Origin: a virus
Virus record (IMG/VR): IMGVR_UViG_3300043436_001633
Coordinates: 1-35,071 of that record
Length of the DNA stretch: 35,071 nt
Strand: one strand, 5' to 3'
Shown: piece after piece, positions 7,686-22,600 of the stretch
Layout of the letters: the number at the start of each line of letters is the position of its first letter
Numbering within the stretch: the stretch's first letter is position 1
Notes under the pieces: generated by a model
Told to the model about the DNA's origin: nothing
Database searches by the model: none
What the model saw: the letters and a program-made list of their open reading frames with translations, nothing else
Program-made: the position numbers and the translations under genes

Positions 7686-10600
7686 ATGGCATCACGAATC
7701 AGAACATTAAATTTTCTACCAGAAATCTTTCAAACAAAGACTAACGCCCAGTTTTTGGCTGCAACATTGGATCAAGTTGTAGCACAACCCGAAACGAAAA
7801 GAATAGAAGGGTACATCGGCACGAAGTTTGGATATGGTATTAATGCCAAAGATTACTATGTAACGGAACCTACTAAAACTCGTACGGATTATCAATTAGA
7901 TCCTGGTGTAGTCTTTACTAAAACAAATGAATCAGTAGCTAGAGATTTTATTAGTTACCCTGGAATTATTGATGCATTGAAATTAGAGGGCGGAATCGTA
8001 AACAACAATAACAGATTGTTTAATAGCCAATTTTACTCTTGGGATTCATTTACCAACTTAGATAAAATAATTAACTTTAATCAATACTATTGGATCCCTG
8101 AAGGTCCGATGGATGTATCAGTTTCAAGTGAAACTGTTTTCTTTGCAAATGATTATGCAGTCTATGACTTGCCAAATGGATACAATATAGTTCCGTTAAC
8201 AGCTACTGACAGTTTAGGAAGTACAAATCCTACTCTAACTTTACTACGAGGTGGAACATACACCTTTGCTGTTAATCAGGATACTCAATTTTGGATTCAA
8301 GGAGAGCCAGGAGTAACCGGCTATAGCCCAACCCAGCCTAATGTCCAAACACGTGAAATATTAGGTGTTGACAACAATGGCGCCACTCAAGGCATCGTTA
8401 CGTTTACCGTGCCTCCTAAAGATGCACAAGATGAGTATAACTTCCCCGGAAACAATATAGTTAGTGTAGTTTCTACTTTACCTTTTGCAGCAATTAACGG
8501 TGTTAAGTTAAGTGATTTAGTAAATGGCATCGATGGTATAACATCTCTACAAGGATTAAGTGTTATGTTTTATAACACTGGAATTCCAAATGAGATTGGT
8601 TATGTTTCTAACTTTTTTGACTTTACCCCATTCGATCAGAACAATGACTTAACTGATCTACAGACTATTAGCATAACCAATACCAATGGATCGACATATG
8701 CTATCACATGTAACAGTACTGCTAATCTAGTAGTTGGTAATGCTATTGTGTTTAATGGTAATCCTTTTGGCGGCATACCTTCTTATTCAACTACCTTACC
8801 AAACACAATTTTTTATGTAGAGTCAGTTATTAACTCTACTGAGTTTACGATATCTACTACTCCTTCAGGTCCTGCATATGCGTTATCCACTGCAACAGGA
8901 TCAATGACAGGTGTGATTAACCAAGGTCAGTACGAACAAGGATACTATACAACTGTTAATCAATATTTCTATGATATTCAATTGATCGGAGATCCATCTG
9001 ATCCAGTCATTAGATTGGTTCAATCATCTGAAATTCCGTCGAATCAAAAAATTACAGCTACATTTGGTACTAATTGGGGTACTAGAAATTTCTATAGAAA
9101 TACATCAGGAATTATTTTAGTTATTCCTTATTTAAGCGCTCCTCTAGATACACTGTATTACCAGGACGGTACTTCCTCAAATAAAGTAGGTATCATTCGT
9201 TTAATTGAAAGCAATATATCAAACACATTAAATGTAGATGAAGATATCATAGGTCAAGCCCAATTTACATCTACTAATGGTGTTGTGTTTACTAATGGAT
9301 TGAAAGTAACGTTCAACGGAGATGTTGTACCTAAAAGTTATTTGTCAGGTGAATACTACGTTGAAGGTGTGGGAACTGCTATAGAACTATTACCAGTTGA
9401 AAACTTCATATCACCTGAACCGTTCACGGCTAGTACATATGTTCCTTGGGATATATTAGGTTGGGATTCAGCAGCATGGGAAGGTAACTCTTATATCCCA
9501 GTAACACCGGACTACATAACAATCGCACGTAATAGCATTGATAAAAACGCATGGTCTCGTAGTAATCGCTGGTTTCATATTGATGTAATAACTGCAACTG
9601 CAACCTACAACAACAATCCTGATCTTGTAACTTTGTACGCAACATCAGAATACAAAGCAAAAAGACCGATAATAGAATTCTACCCTAATTTAAAAATGTT
9701 CAATTCTGGATCAGAAGGTAAAGATCCAGTAGACTTCATTGATACTAGAACAACTGACGCCTTTTCACTAGTAGCCGGTCAACAGAATTATTACCCTGAC
9801 GTAGAAGTGTATACTGCATACACCGGTACTATAACTACTACAGACTATATTGCAACTAGAATTGTAACTAGTGCATCTTCAATATCAGGTAATTTCACAG
9901 TTTCGGTTGGCACTAACGGTACTACAGGATTCAGAGTCGATGACCTGATTGTGTTTGATAATATCACTCCTGGTTTAGGAATAGTTAACGGTGCAACATA
10001 CTTTGTTGCAGAAATAGTTTCAGGAACTGATTTTAAAATATCAACTACTAAAGGTGGCCCAGTAATAAGTCCCGACTCAACCATTGGGCCCGGCTCTTAT
10101 ACTTTTGAATGGACACCGCAGAGTACTACGTTAACTATTGATGCAGATGATGTAACTGGTGCAATGACTGTTGGTCAATACATCACTGATTCTACTAATC
10201 AATTGCCTAGAAATTCTCAAATACTTTCTATCACTGGTAGTACTACATTAACTATTGAAGTAGGTTGGGATGAAGGTTCTTCGGGCTATATTCCAACAAC
10301 AACAGGGGCATCATTTATTAGCACTGATACTACAAATGACAACTATTCATTGTTTGAAGGTTCTAAAGTTATATTCACTCAAGATACCGATTCTACTGTA
10401 AAAAACAAAATATATGTGGCTAGATTCTCTATTGTGAATGGATCATCAATTCCTGTTATAACTTTAACTGAGGTAAGCGACGGTGACGTACATGTAAATC
10501 AACAAACAGTTGCATTGCGCGGGTACTTTAATCAAGGAAAAGAATTTTGGTTCAATGGTTTAGAATGGATTGTTGGTCAACAAAAAGAAACGTTAAATCA

Positions 10601-13600
10601 ACCTCCTCTGTTCGATGTATTTGATAGCAATGGTATTAGCTTTGGTGATTCAGACATATATACAGGAACTTCATTCATTGGAAGTAAATTATTTTCATAC
10701 GGAATAGGTACTGGTTTAGATGATACTGTTTTGGGTTTCCCCATCAGATATAGTTCAGTAGACAACGTAGGAGATATTAGTTTTGATGTTTCATTGAATG
10801 CTGATACATTTGACTATGTAAGTGGTACTGATCCAATAACACAAAAAGTAAATACTGGTTACGTATATCAGTACAGTACTAGGATTGATTATTCTCGTCA
10901 AATCGGTTGGCAAACAGCAGTCGCACCTAGTATTCAATATCAAATTTTTGAATTCAATTATGACCCATTAAATCCTGCGGCATCATACGTATGCGATATT
11001 GCAATGTCAGATGCTGATAGCACTAGCTGGCCAACTATTGAAGTCTACGTAAACAATGTAATTGTTACGCACGGCGAGTATACAGTTATGGTTGGTCCAG
11101 ATAGTACTACTATAACTTTAGCGAATAATCCTATCATAGAAACAGTGATTCAAATACTGATCTTAAGTGACCAAGTAAGTAAAACTGCATACTATTCTAT
11201 TCCTGTCAACTTAAACAATAACCCGTTGAATGCTGACATAACAGTAGCCAATATTGGTGACATTCGCGGTCAATATCAAAGCATATTCTATAACAATCCT
11301 AATACTGTAGGTGCCGCATTTGGTCCTAACAATTTCCGAGACTTGGGTAACATGGTTCCATGGGGAGATAGAATTATACAAAACAGTGCAAGTCTTGTGC
11401 TGCCTGGTGCATTTCTTCGCAAGCAAGAACACAATTTGTTTAATGCATTGATGTTCAATGAAAGAGAATATGTAAAATTTAAAAGTCTTTTAGCATACAC
11501 TGTACAAAATAGTGACTATGAACAAAGATATGATCCTGCGACTATGCTAGACGATGCCTTGGATCAAATAACAACATCAAAGACTGATAATCAATCATTC
11601 TTTTGGTCTGATATGTTACCAAACAAAGCGGCGTATGTATCTAACACATATTCATTTGCAAATAGTTTAGATGTAAGTATCTATCCTCTAACTAGAATAT
11701 ATGATTATTCTACTGCTAATTATTATGGTGTGTTAGTGTATTTGATACGAACCGTGTCCGGCATAACAACAACACAACAATTGGTAAAAGGTCAAGACTA
11801 CACTATCAGTGAAACATCACCTTCATTGACTGTTAGTTTAGATTTGTCCCCGGGTGACGTTATAACTGTAAACGAGTACAATCAAACATATGGATCATAT
11901 GTACCTAATACTCCTACTAAGCTTGGATTGTATCCAGCGTACATTCCTGAAGTAGTTCTTGATAGTAACTACAACTCTCCTACTTATTTTATTAAAGGTC
12001 ATGATGGATCATACACTAAGTTGTATGGAGACTATAACACAACGACTAATTTATTGACAGACTTCAGAGATCAAGTATCATTAGAATTTGAACTACGTAT
12101 ATACAACAACTTAAAAATCAGTTCTGTTATACCTATTAAAGAATATGAAGTCGTACCTGGCTTCTTTAGACAGACTGATTATACATATCCAGAGTGGCTA
12201 GAAATATACAGCAATAGCTTCTTAAATTGGGTTGGACAAAATCGCTTAAACTACAAAACTCAATTTTATAACGCAGGCAATAGCTATACCTATAACTACT
12301 ATCAGAGTGGTAACGTAATAGATAAAGCAGTAATCAGTCAAGGTTACTGGAGAGGTGTCTATCAATATTTCTATGATACCACAACACCCAATACAACACC
12401 TTGGGAAATGTTGGGCTTTACTGAAATGCCAACATGGTGGACAAATAGATACGGTCCTGCTCCGTACACTAGTGATAACTTAGTTTTATGGTCTGACTTA
12501 GAACAAGGAATAGATTGGAATAACGGAAATCCAATTGTAATAACTGAAGCAGTTCGTCCTGGTCTACTAGAAATAATTCCAGTAGATAGTGCCGGTAATC
12601 TATTGCCACCTATTGACACCGTGGTAGGAAGCTACAATCAAAAACTATTCCAACGTGATTGGAAAGTGGGTGATGCTGCTCCCGTAGAATTCAGTTATAG
12701 ACGCAGTAGCTCTTACCCATTTGATTTAATGAGATTGATGGCTCTTACTAAACCTGCAGATTTCTTTAACTTAGGTGTAGATTTAGACCATTACAAATAT
12801 AATGAAGAATTTAACCAGTACCTAGTAGACAATCGTAGTCACTTGCGAATGAGTGACATTGATGTATATGGATCCGGCACAGCCGTGACTAGTTACATCA
12901 ATTGGATTGTTGACTATGAAAAACAAATTGGTATTGATGCAACTGCAAACATAACTGAAATGTTAAACAACACGGATGTACGCTTAGTGTATCGATTGGC
13001 CGGATTCAGTGATAAGACATTGTTGAAATTCTATGTAGAAAAGGGAACACCTAACAGCAACAATGCTAGTTTGTTGATTCCAGATGAAAGCTACAGCGTA
13101 TTGTTGTATGACAACCAGCCGTTTAACAGAATTATATATTCAGGGGTTGTAGTACAAACCGGAGCAAACGGTGGATACACTGTTTACGGAAATTCACAGA
13201 CATATGCATATTTCAAAACATTAAAACCAAAGTATGCCGGTAACTATGACAACATCGATGTTGAAGGATTAACTGTAAGAATAACTCCGGATCATTTTGA
13301 CAGAGAACAAATAGTACCGTATAACACTACATTCTATACTGCACAAGAAGTTGCGCAATTTTTAGCAGACTACGGCGCCTACCTAACAAGTTTAGGAATG
13401 AAATTCGATGACATGGAAAATGAAATCGAAATCAACTGGGGACAAATGATTGCGGAATTCTTGTACTGGGCGCAAATGGGATGGACACAAGGAAGTATTG
13501 TCACTTTAAATCCTAGTGCTAAAAAACTTGTGATAGACAAAGACAGCAATATTGTACAACCGTTAACATTACAGCAATCAAACTTTGTATTGAATCAAAA

Positions 13601-16600
13601 TTTATATCCAATTCAATTAAATGATGTTTCTGTTGTTCGTGAAGGTACTTCTTTTAGTGTAGCTACATTAAACGCCGGCGATGTATTGTCATATGGTCAA
13701 TTTAATTTGAGTAATTTTGAACATGGTATAGTTTTCAACAACGTTACTTTGTTTGGTGACATCATTTACAACTTGATTACCGGCTTACGTCAAAACCGTA
13801 TTGCATTACGAGGCACAAAGAGTGCTGACTGGAACGGAACTGTAAATGCTAGTGGATTTATATACAATCAAGACAACATCAGAGAGTGGAGTCGTACAAC
13901 CAAATATACAAAGGGTGAAATTGTCAAGTATAAAAACAAGTACTGGGTAGCTACAAAAGTAATTCAAGCAAGTGAATTGTTCAATGAACAAGATTGGAAA
14001 CGAACTGACTATGACAGTGTACAAAAAGGATTATTGCCTAATTCAAGCACACGTAGTTATGAAAGTTCATTATATTACAACATAGATAAAGCTAACTTAG
14101 AGAATGATGCGGACTTATTAAGCTTCAGTTTGATAGGTTATCGTCCACGTGACTATATGGCTCTTGCAGATTTGACTGACATTACACAAGTCAACGTATA
14201 CAAGAACATGATCAAAAACAAAGGAACTTTGAATGCAGCAAGTGCGTTTAAAGGTGCTAACCTTCCACAAGGTGGAATTGATTATGACATATATGAAAAC
14301 TGGGCAATTAAAGCCGGTGAGTTTGGTGGAGTATTAAACAACAACTTTGTCGAATTCAAAGTGAACGAAAAGTTGTTGACCGGTAATCCTGCGATTGTTG
14401 GATTAACTCAAGGTATATACAATCAGGGCGTAGAACAAGAAGTACCTTTATATTCATTGTTCAATTACGGAAGACCTGTTACAAGTGTTGACGTATTGCC
14501 TACGAATGGTGCTGAAACTATCAGTACTGTATACCCTGACGCTGGATATGTGAATTTCAATGATGTTAAAATGTCTGCTTTCTTCTATTCTCAATTAGGA
14601 GTAGCAGTAGACAAAAACGGATCTATAGTTCCTATTCAAGAATTCTTTGTGCGTGACTATGTTTGGTTAGCTAATTACTTAGAACAGTGGCAGGTCTACA
14701 CACCTGTACCAATGGGTCAAGTAACTACTGCTAGAAATAACTTAAATGAAACAGTTACAATAACATTTAACACTCCGCACAACTTAACTCAATATCAACC
14801 ATTTGCTATTGTAAATTTTGATCCTGTTATCGATGGTTATTATTTAGCAACTGTTGTTATAGATCAGTACCGAGTATTGGTAAATAAAGTATTAGATACA
14901 ACTATCAAGACTATAACTGGTCAAGGCGTGGCAATGAAGTTTACTTCTCAGCGTGTTGCAACACCGGCTGAAATTGCAAACTTACCGTTAATCGATTCTG
15001 AATTCAGAAAGAACACAGTATGGGTAGACACTGATTCTTCAGGCTCATGGGGTGTATATAGAAAAAATATCAACTATGTATTGGAAAATCAGATAACCAA
15101 AGCATCTTCACAATCATTAGGCAGTGCAGTTGCAATTGGAGATACCTTAGGTTATTTGATTAGTGACGCTGATGAGGGCAAGGTATACCGCTACACCTAC
15201 AATGAATTGCTTGATTCATACGAGTTGGTTCAAACTATAACCGGTAATGCAACATTTGGTAGTACTATAAGTTATGCAGGTGACATATATGCAATTGCAG
15301 AAACAACCGGCGGGTCTAGAAGCGTCAAGCTGTATCAACTACAAAGCACTACAACGTCTGACGATTTAATATTGATTCAAACTATACCATATGCAGCAGG
15401 AGCTACGATATGGGGAACATCGATTGCAATGTCAGATGACCAATATTGGATATACATATCTGATACTGCGAATAACACAGTTCACGCATACCAGAGATCA
15501 AACATTGTAACCTCTGCAGGAAACTTTGAAGTTAGTGAAACCTATATAATTGACAGTGTGGGCACTACTGATTTCATCGCAATTGGTGCTACTTCAAATG
15601 AAATAGGAGTTAAATTTATTGCGACTGGCTTAGGTTCTGGTACAGGAGTAGCTACTAAAATTACATATGTTGCTGCAACAGCAATCGATGCTGATGCTTT
15701 AGGATTAACCACAGCCGGCGATGGATTTGGTACTTCTATTTCAACCGACTATAATAGCAACAAGATAATTATAGGCACTCCTTATAAGGATAGTGGCACA
15801 GTAGACAAGTGGGGAACTACTTACGTGTTTCAACGTTTATCTCAAAACATAGAGATTCAATACAACACAGTATCACCCAATACGCAAACATTGCAACTAG
15901 CATGGACACCTAATTCTACTGAGTTTACAGTAACTGATACTAATTCTACCACAGATAGGATAACATTATCAACATTGCCTAATCCGGCTACGGATGTTGA
16001 TAAGCCTATCATGTTTATTGGTTCTGGTTTTACTGGAACTGAAATAACTACATCAAAGGTGTACTACATCGCTACGGTTTCGGGGTATAATATAACTATC
16101 AAGGAATCAAGAGAAAGTGTAACCATTGTTCCTCTCGCAACAGTTGCTGGCATAACAAATGCCAAAGCATACATGCAAAATGAAACGTTGTTTGTTTCTA
16201 AGAACGGGACATTGGTTCAAGACAACAACTACGCAGTAGTCAGTAATACATTGGTGTACACTGATTCATTGAATGCAGGTGACATACTTAATGTGAATGG
16301 ACATGAAATCACATTGATGCAAACATTGACCCCTGAAGGTAACCCACAGACAGGCGCACAATTTGGTATCAGCGTAAACAATAATACATATGCTAGTGAG
16401 GTATTAGTAGGTGCACCTTTCCAATTAAGCACTCAAACTTCAGAAGGAGTAGTGTATCGATACACTGAACCGGGCGCATCATATGGTATGTACATAGGTG
16501 CAGAAAATTGTAATGTTGCTGCTCCTAGGACAATTTTAATTAACGGATTCTTAATCTTCATACCTGCAGGTAATGCAACGGTAGTAGCAAACGCTATAAA

Positions 16601-19600
16601 TTCATCTAACATAACTAATGTTACCGCAACTTCAATTGACGGAAAATTAGTCATATTATTGATTGATAATTCAATAGCTCCCGCTAATCAAAAACTGTGC
16701 CTAGGTATTACTGACACTGTTACATTGGCTGAGTTGGGAATTAATGTATTTGACATGACACAAGAAATAACATGTCCTCACCCAAGTGGGCCAACACAAT
16801 TTGGTACTGTTGTTAAGTTCAATGAACATGGTAGCTTTGTTGCAAGTGCGCCTGTAGGAACTAGATTCTCAGCAACTACTTTTGACTTCATAGATGATGA
16901 AAATCAAGATAATGATACATTATTTGATAACAATACTACATCATGGGTAGACGAATCACCTAACTTTGGTGCAGTCTACATGTTTGATTATGTTTCTCAA
17001 TATAATGAGAGTATATTGAATTCTGGAAAATTCATATATGCGCAAAGTGTAAACTCACCTAATATAGTATACACTCCATTCAATACATATGATCAAGCAT
17101 CTGACATCACAACAAGTAATCAACCTCGTTATGGTACTGCTTTAGATTTTAACAGCAACGGAGTTATAATTGGTACTCCTGGCGATGTAGGAGCCACCAC
17201 CGGTACTGAGTATGCAGGATCAACTACTGTATATAATAATAGTACAGGTGTAAAAGATTGGTCATTGTATAGATATTCAGCTCCAGTAGTAGACATTAAT
17301 AAAATATTCAATGTCCAATTGTTCAGTGCCGAGACGAACGAAACATTGATCAACATGGATTATATTGATCCGTTGCAAGGTAAAATCCTAGGCGCAGCAA
17401 GAGAAAACATTGACATTGTTTCTACTGTTGATCCGGCATTATACAACAACGGCGATACAGTTACCGGCGGCTTAGTATGGGGAGCTAGTCACATAGGCAA
17501 AGTTTGGTTGAATACCAGAAACATGCGTTTTGTGAACTATCATCAGAATGATGATGTACCTTATAATAGTCAATATTGGGGAACATTGTTTCCGGGTAGC
17601 GATGTAGCAGTATATAGCTGGGTAGCTAGTAATGTATTGCCTGGTGAATACAGAGGCCCAGGAACACCATTAAACGTTAACTTGTACTCAATACAGTATG
17701 TTATAAATGAATCAGGTGCATTGAGCCCGGTATATTATTTCTGGGCTAGAAATACAAACACTATATTTGCAGACAATGGTAAGACTTTAGCAGATTCTAT
17801 AATTGCCTCATACATTGACAATCCTAAAGGATCTGGCATTAGTTACTTTAGTCCAATATTGCCTAGTGTGTACGGTTTGTATAACTCCGGTGATTATATC
17901 AATGCTAACGATAGTGTATTGCATATCGGTTTTGCTACCGGTGACAACGATGATGTGGCGCATGAACAATTCAATTTGATTCGTGCAGGATTTGCTAGTG
18001 ACTTTTTACCCGGCGTACCAATTGCATCAAACGATATACCTAATAATTTGTACAATCGTTTATTAGATAGCTTATGTGGTGTTAACGAGACTGGTGCAAT
18101 TGTGCCTAATCCTTACTTACCTAAAGCAGTTCAAACTGGTATTTTAGCAAGACCTCATCAGAGTTTCTTCTTGGATAGATTTACTGCATTGAAGAATTAT
18201 TTGCAGTATGCAAATACAATATTGTATCAATTCCCTATCACTGAAATAAGACAATCTTCGTTCTTAACATCGACTGGTGATTTTTATGATACTGCTGATT
18301 ATTGGGAATTCGTTAACTGGTGGTCAACTGGTTATGATGATAATACCAAGTCGGCTTTACAAGTATCGATTTATGCTGATTTGTCAACGTTGACAGTCTC
18401 GGTGGGTACAATTGTAACAGTAACAACTAACAATGCCGGTAATGCTGAAACGTACATATACGAATCAACCGGAAATTGGAAACGTATTGGATTACAAAAC
18501 GGTACAATACGCTTTAAATCCTCATTATGGGATTATGAATCAGTTCGTTTAGGTTACGGTGATAACTTCTTTGACACTGATACATATGATGTTTATCCGA
18601 GTGAAGAAACACGCAAGATTGTTCGTGCATTGAACGAACAAATATACACCGATGACCTATTGGTATACAGAAATCGCAGCTTGATTTTGTTATTTGAATA
18701 CATTCAAAGTGAAACAACAGAAAATCAAAATTACTTGCCATGGTTAAACAAAACGTCATTCATCGATGTGGCCCACACCATACGTGAACTACGTCCTATT
18801 GAAGTATTCCAAACGGATAACCAAGATTTCCTAGCAGGTTACATGAACGAAATTAAACCATACCATGTGGTTATAAAAGAGTTCTTGTTTAAGTATACCG
18901 GTGAAGAATTTTATGCAGGAAACATTACTGACTTTGACTTGCCTGCAAAATATGACAAGTCGCAGAATCAATTTATAACACCTCAGTTAGTATACAGTAA
19001 CTCTAACGGAGTAAATCAATTCACTCCTGACAACGCTATTTGGGAAGAACAGGAATATTCACAATGGTTTGAAAATCAAGGACTTTCAATAACCGGCGAA
19101 TTAGATGCACAGATGACTACACTTGCATCATATATTTCGCTAAACACTAAATCGTTTGCAGTTGACAATGCACAAGGATTCCCTATCAATGGAATAATTA
19201 AGATTGGTACTGAGCAGATTGGATACTCATCAGTTGATCGTGCATTGAATGTATTAACTGGTTTGACTAGAGGAGTGAACGGAACTGTAGTTTCAGCGCA
19301 CATTCCAGGAGCTAATATTTCTATGGATTTGCCGGCTGTATTGCTATTGAACGGTGGAAGAGGCTACACTGAGCCACCAAAAGTAACAGCATACATAGAT
19401 CCATTATTGTATCCGGCGCCTACAAGACCAGCAGTGTTAAGTGCGGTTATGAATTTAGATAGTGTGTTGAGAATCGATGTAATTGATTCAGGACAAGGAT
19501 ATGCAGTACTGCCTAAAATAATTATAGATTCCGCTATTGTAGTTCCCTTCACTAGTGCGGATGTTAACCTTGCTTCTAATACTGTTCAAGTGTACGCACC

Positions 19601-22600
19601 GTTACTTCAAACTGGTGATTTAGTTCAGTACAAAGTTGGTGCCGACAGTACTGCAATAGGTGGTCTAGAAAACAATCAATGGTATTACATTAATGTACTA
19701 GAAACTGTCCCTTCAGTGGTTATAGGATTCTATGACAACTATGCAGATTGCATTAACAACCATGATAGATTATCTTTGTATGATGCTGGTACAGGCACAT
19801 CACACACTGTTAACTTAGGTGCAAGAGCAAGTGCAATTTCAAGTGCATTACCAATAAGAGAAAATGATATTGTATTACGTTTTGATAGAACAACATATAA
19901 CTCACAAGTTATAGAGTGGTTATCAGGAAGATACTACGGTGCTTTCTTTGCTGGTTCATATTCTAACAGTGAATCAGTATCTAGTTCATCAATAACTTTA
20001 CAGAGTACACAGCCACCAATTGCTGACATATTAGCTAGTGCTCAGGGTATAGCATTCGAAATTACTAATCTTAGAAATGAGAGAATAGTAGAGTATAGCT
20101 CCTTCATTAGATATGTACATAGTACATATGCATCAAATGATGTGGTTAGATTGACATTACAAGATGACGGATCGGGAAACCCTAACGCATCAGGTGGTAC
20201 TATTGGTTTCTACGTAGGCATGCCAGTGAAATTTACAGGTGATATTGGTACCAGTGGCATAACAAACAATCAAGTTTACTATGTTAACAATATTGTCAAC
20301 CAAACAGATTTCACATTATCAACCGATCCTAGTGGAAGCCCAATGTTATCATTATCTAACTGGACAGTAGGTCCTGCTGGATTAGAATGTTTAGTAGGTG
20401 AAGTAACCGACACCGCAGTCATAACTGTTAACTATCCAGGTATATTAAATGTCACTGCCACTGAAGCTGTAACTAACAAATTAACAATTCCGTTAAACGT
20501 TACGGGAACGGGTGGCACTGAAGGATTCTATATTGACTTGCCTATTTTCTTTACAGGCACTAATCCAAATGCGCCACAAAACGGTGTCTTTGGTGGCATC
20601 ATAGAAAATGAAGTTTATTACGTAACTACTGTCGTAGATAATGAAACATTTACTATGTCTGAAACGCAGAATCCGCAGACGTTTACTGTTACTGCGACCG
20701 TTGCTTCTACTGACACTGTGGTTATTAACGGTGACACTTCTAGATTAACTGTTAACGAGCCAATCATTTTTAACACTATGCTACTTGCAGGTGCTGAAAG
20801 TGCTACATTTGGTGGAATTACTGCCGGTACAACATACTATGTTTCTTTAATAGTAAGTCCAAGCACATTCCAAATTTCAGCAACTGTTAACGGCGCCGTA
20901 TTACCGTTGTCTGATGTTTCACCGGCAAGCAACACTTCGGCGTTGGTAACTAGTCAGAAAAATACTGTTACTCTAACTACTGCTACAGGAAACAGTATGG
21001 TAGTTAACGTTAGTTTACCAGTAAGTCCAGGACAAGTTAACGGACAGTTGTTTACTTTATATGAAACATCTGGCCAGTATCCTGGTTTAGATGGAACAAA
21101 TGGAAATCTAATTACTAGAGGTGTTGCGGCATTGATAGGTGAGCGCATTTCGGGAATTGACGGATTACCGGTTGATGTTAACTCAATTGTAATGACTAAC
21201 TATAATGCAGGTGACACTGTTGCAAGAGGCTTGACCAACATATATGTTAACATGCCGATAGAAATTTCAGAAGACTTATTCTTTGATAACGTACTTGTAC
21301 CAGGCACAACTTATTATGTCGTAGACAAAGGCACAATTGAAATTGAAGTTACTAACACATCATCGTCAACTAATGAGTTGACATGTGACACTACTGAAAT
21401 GTTATTTGCTGACATGCCAATTCTATTCTCTGGTTCTGGTATAGGTGGTGCTGAAATTGATGTTGAATATTGGGTGAAGGAAGTAGTCGATGCTACTCAT
21501 TTTACTATTACTAACACTCCCGGTGGATTAGAGTTAACGTTAACCACTGCAAGTGGATTAATGACAGGTACTGGACTACCTTATATAAAAGTTGCTAATA
21601 ATATCGGCGACCCCGCAGAATTTCCCGGCGACACGCAACAAAGTGCCACATTCACTAACTCGTTAGTTACTTTACAACCTACAGTTGTTACAGTAACTAG
21701 AGCACCTTCAAACGGTGACACTGTAATTTTCAGAAATGGTAACGCTCCTACTGGTGTGTCATTGAACACAACATATTATGTTAGCAATGCATCAAACACT
21801 ACGTTTAACATTTCATTGACACCTACTGGCACGCTTATAAGTACTACTTCAACTCAGGGAGTAATTCCACCAACAATGGTTATAACTGAGACAACTACAG
21901 TAGATCAAACACCACTGACGGTAGCTGAATTTGATGCAAGTTACATATTAGGTGGATATAGAGTATTGATTAGCGATTCGGGTACAGGGTATGCTGTTGA
22001 CAATACTATAACTATTCCAGGTACTGATATGGGAGGAACTTCTACTCTCAATGATTTAACTCTTACTGTAAATGCAATAGGTAATAATGGTGAAATTACT
22101 AGTATTATATGTAATGGTGTTGTTCCAGGACAAGCAACTCAATATTACTTAAAGGTTATATCACCTACTGAATTCGAATTATATCAGAATCAATTGATGA
22201 CAGTACCTGTAAGTGGATTAGGTTTGCCCTTTGTTGGAATTACACAAGCTACCGTTACTTCTATAAGTTCAGCTAATGACAGATTAACAATCGGTGACAC
22301 TAGTGTATTTGATGTTAATGATGCAGTTGTGTTTACCGGATCTGTTCAGACAAACATAACAAATATTACTGAAGGTGTAACATATTATATCTATGATATT
22401 CCATCCAGTACGCAGTTTAGAATTAGCACCGTGCCCGGAGACGTTACTACCATTGTAGATATGGTCACTACAATTAGTGTAAACTTTACAATGGCTAAAT
22501 CAGGTTCGTTTGCATTGTTACCCGAACCGTTCATATTCAATCAGAGTATTGTCAAGTACAATAACCGTGTGTATGTTTGTGTGATATCAAACAACGACAA

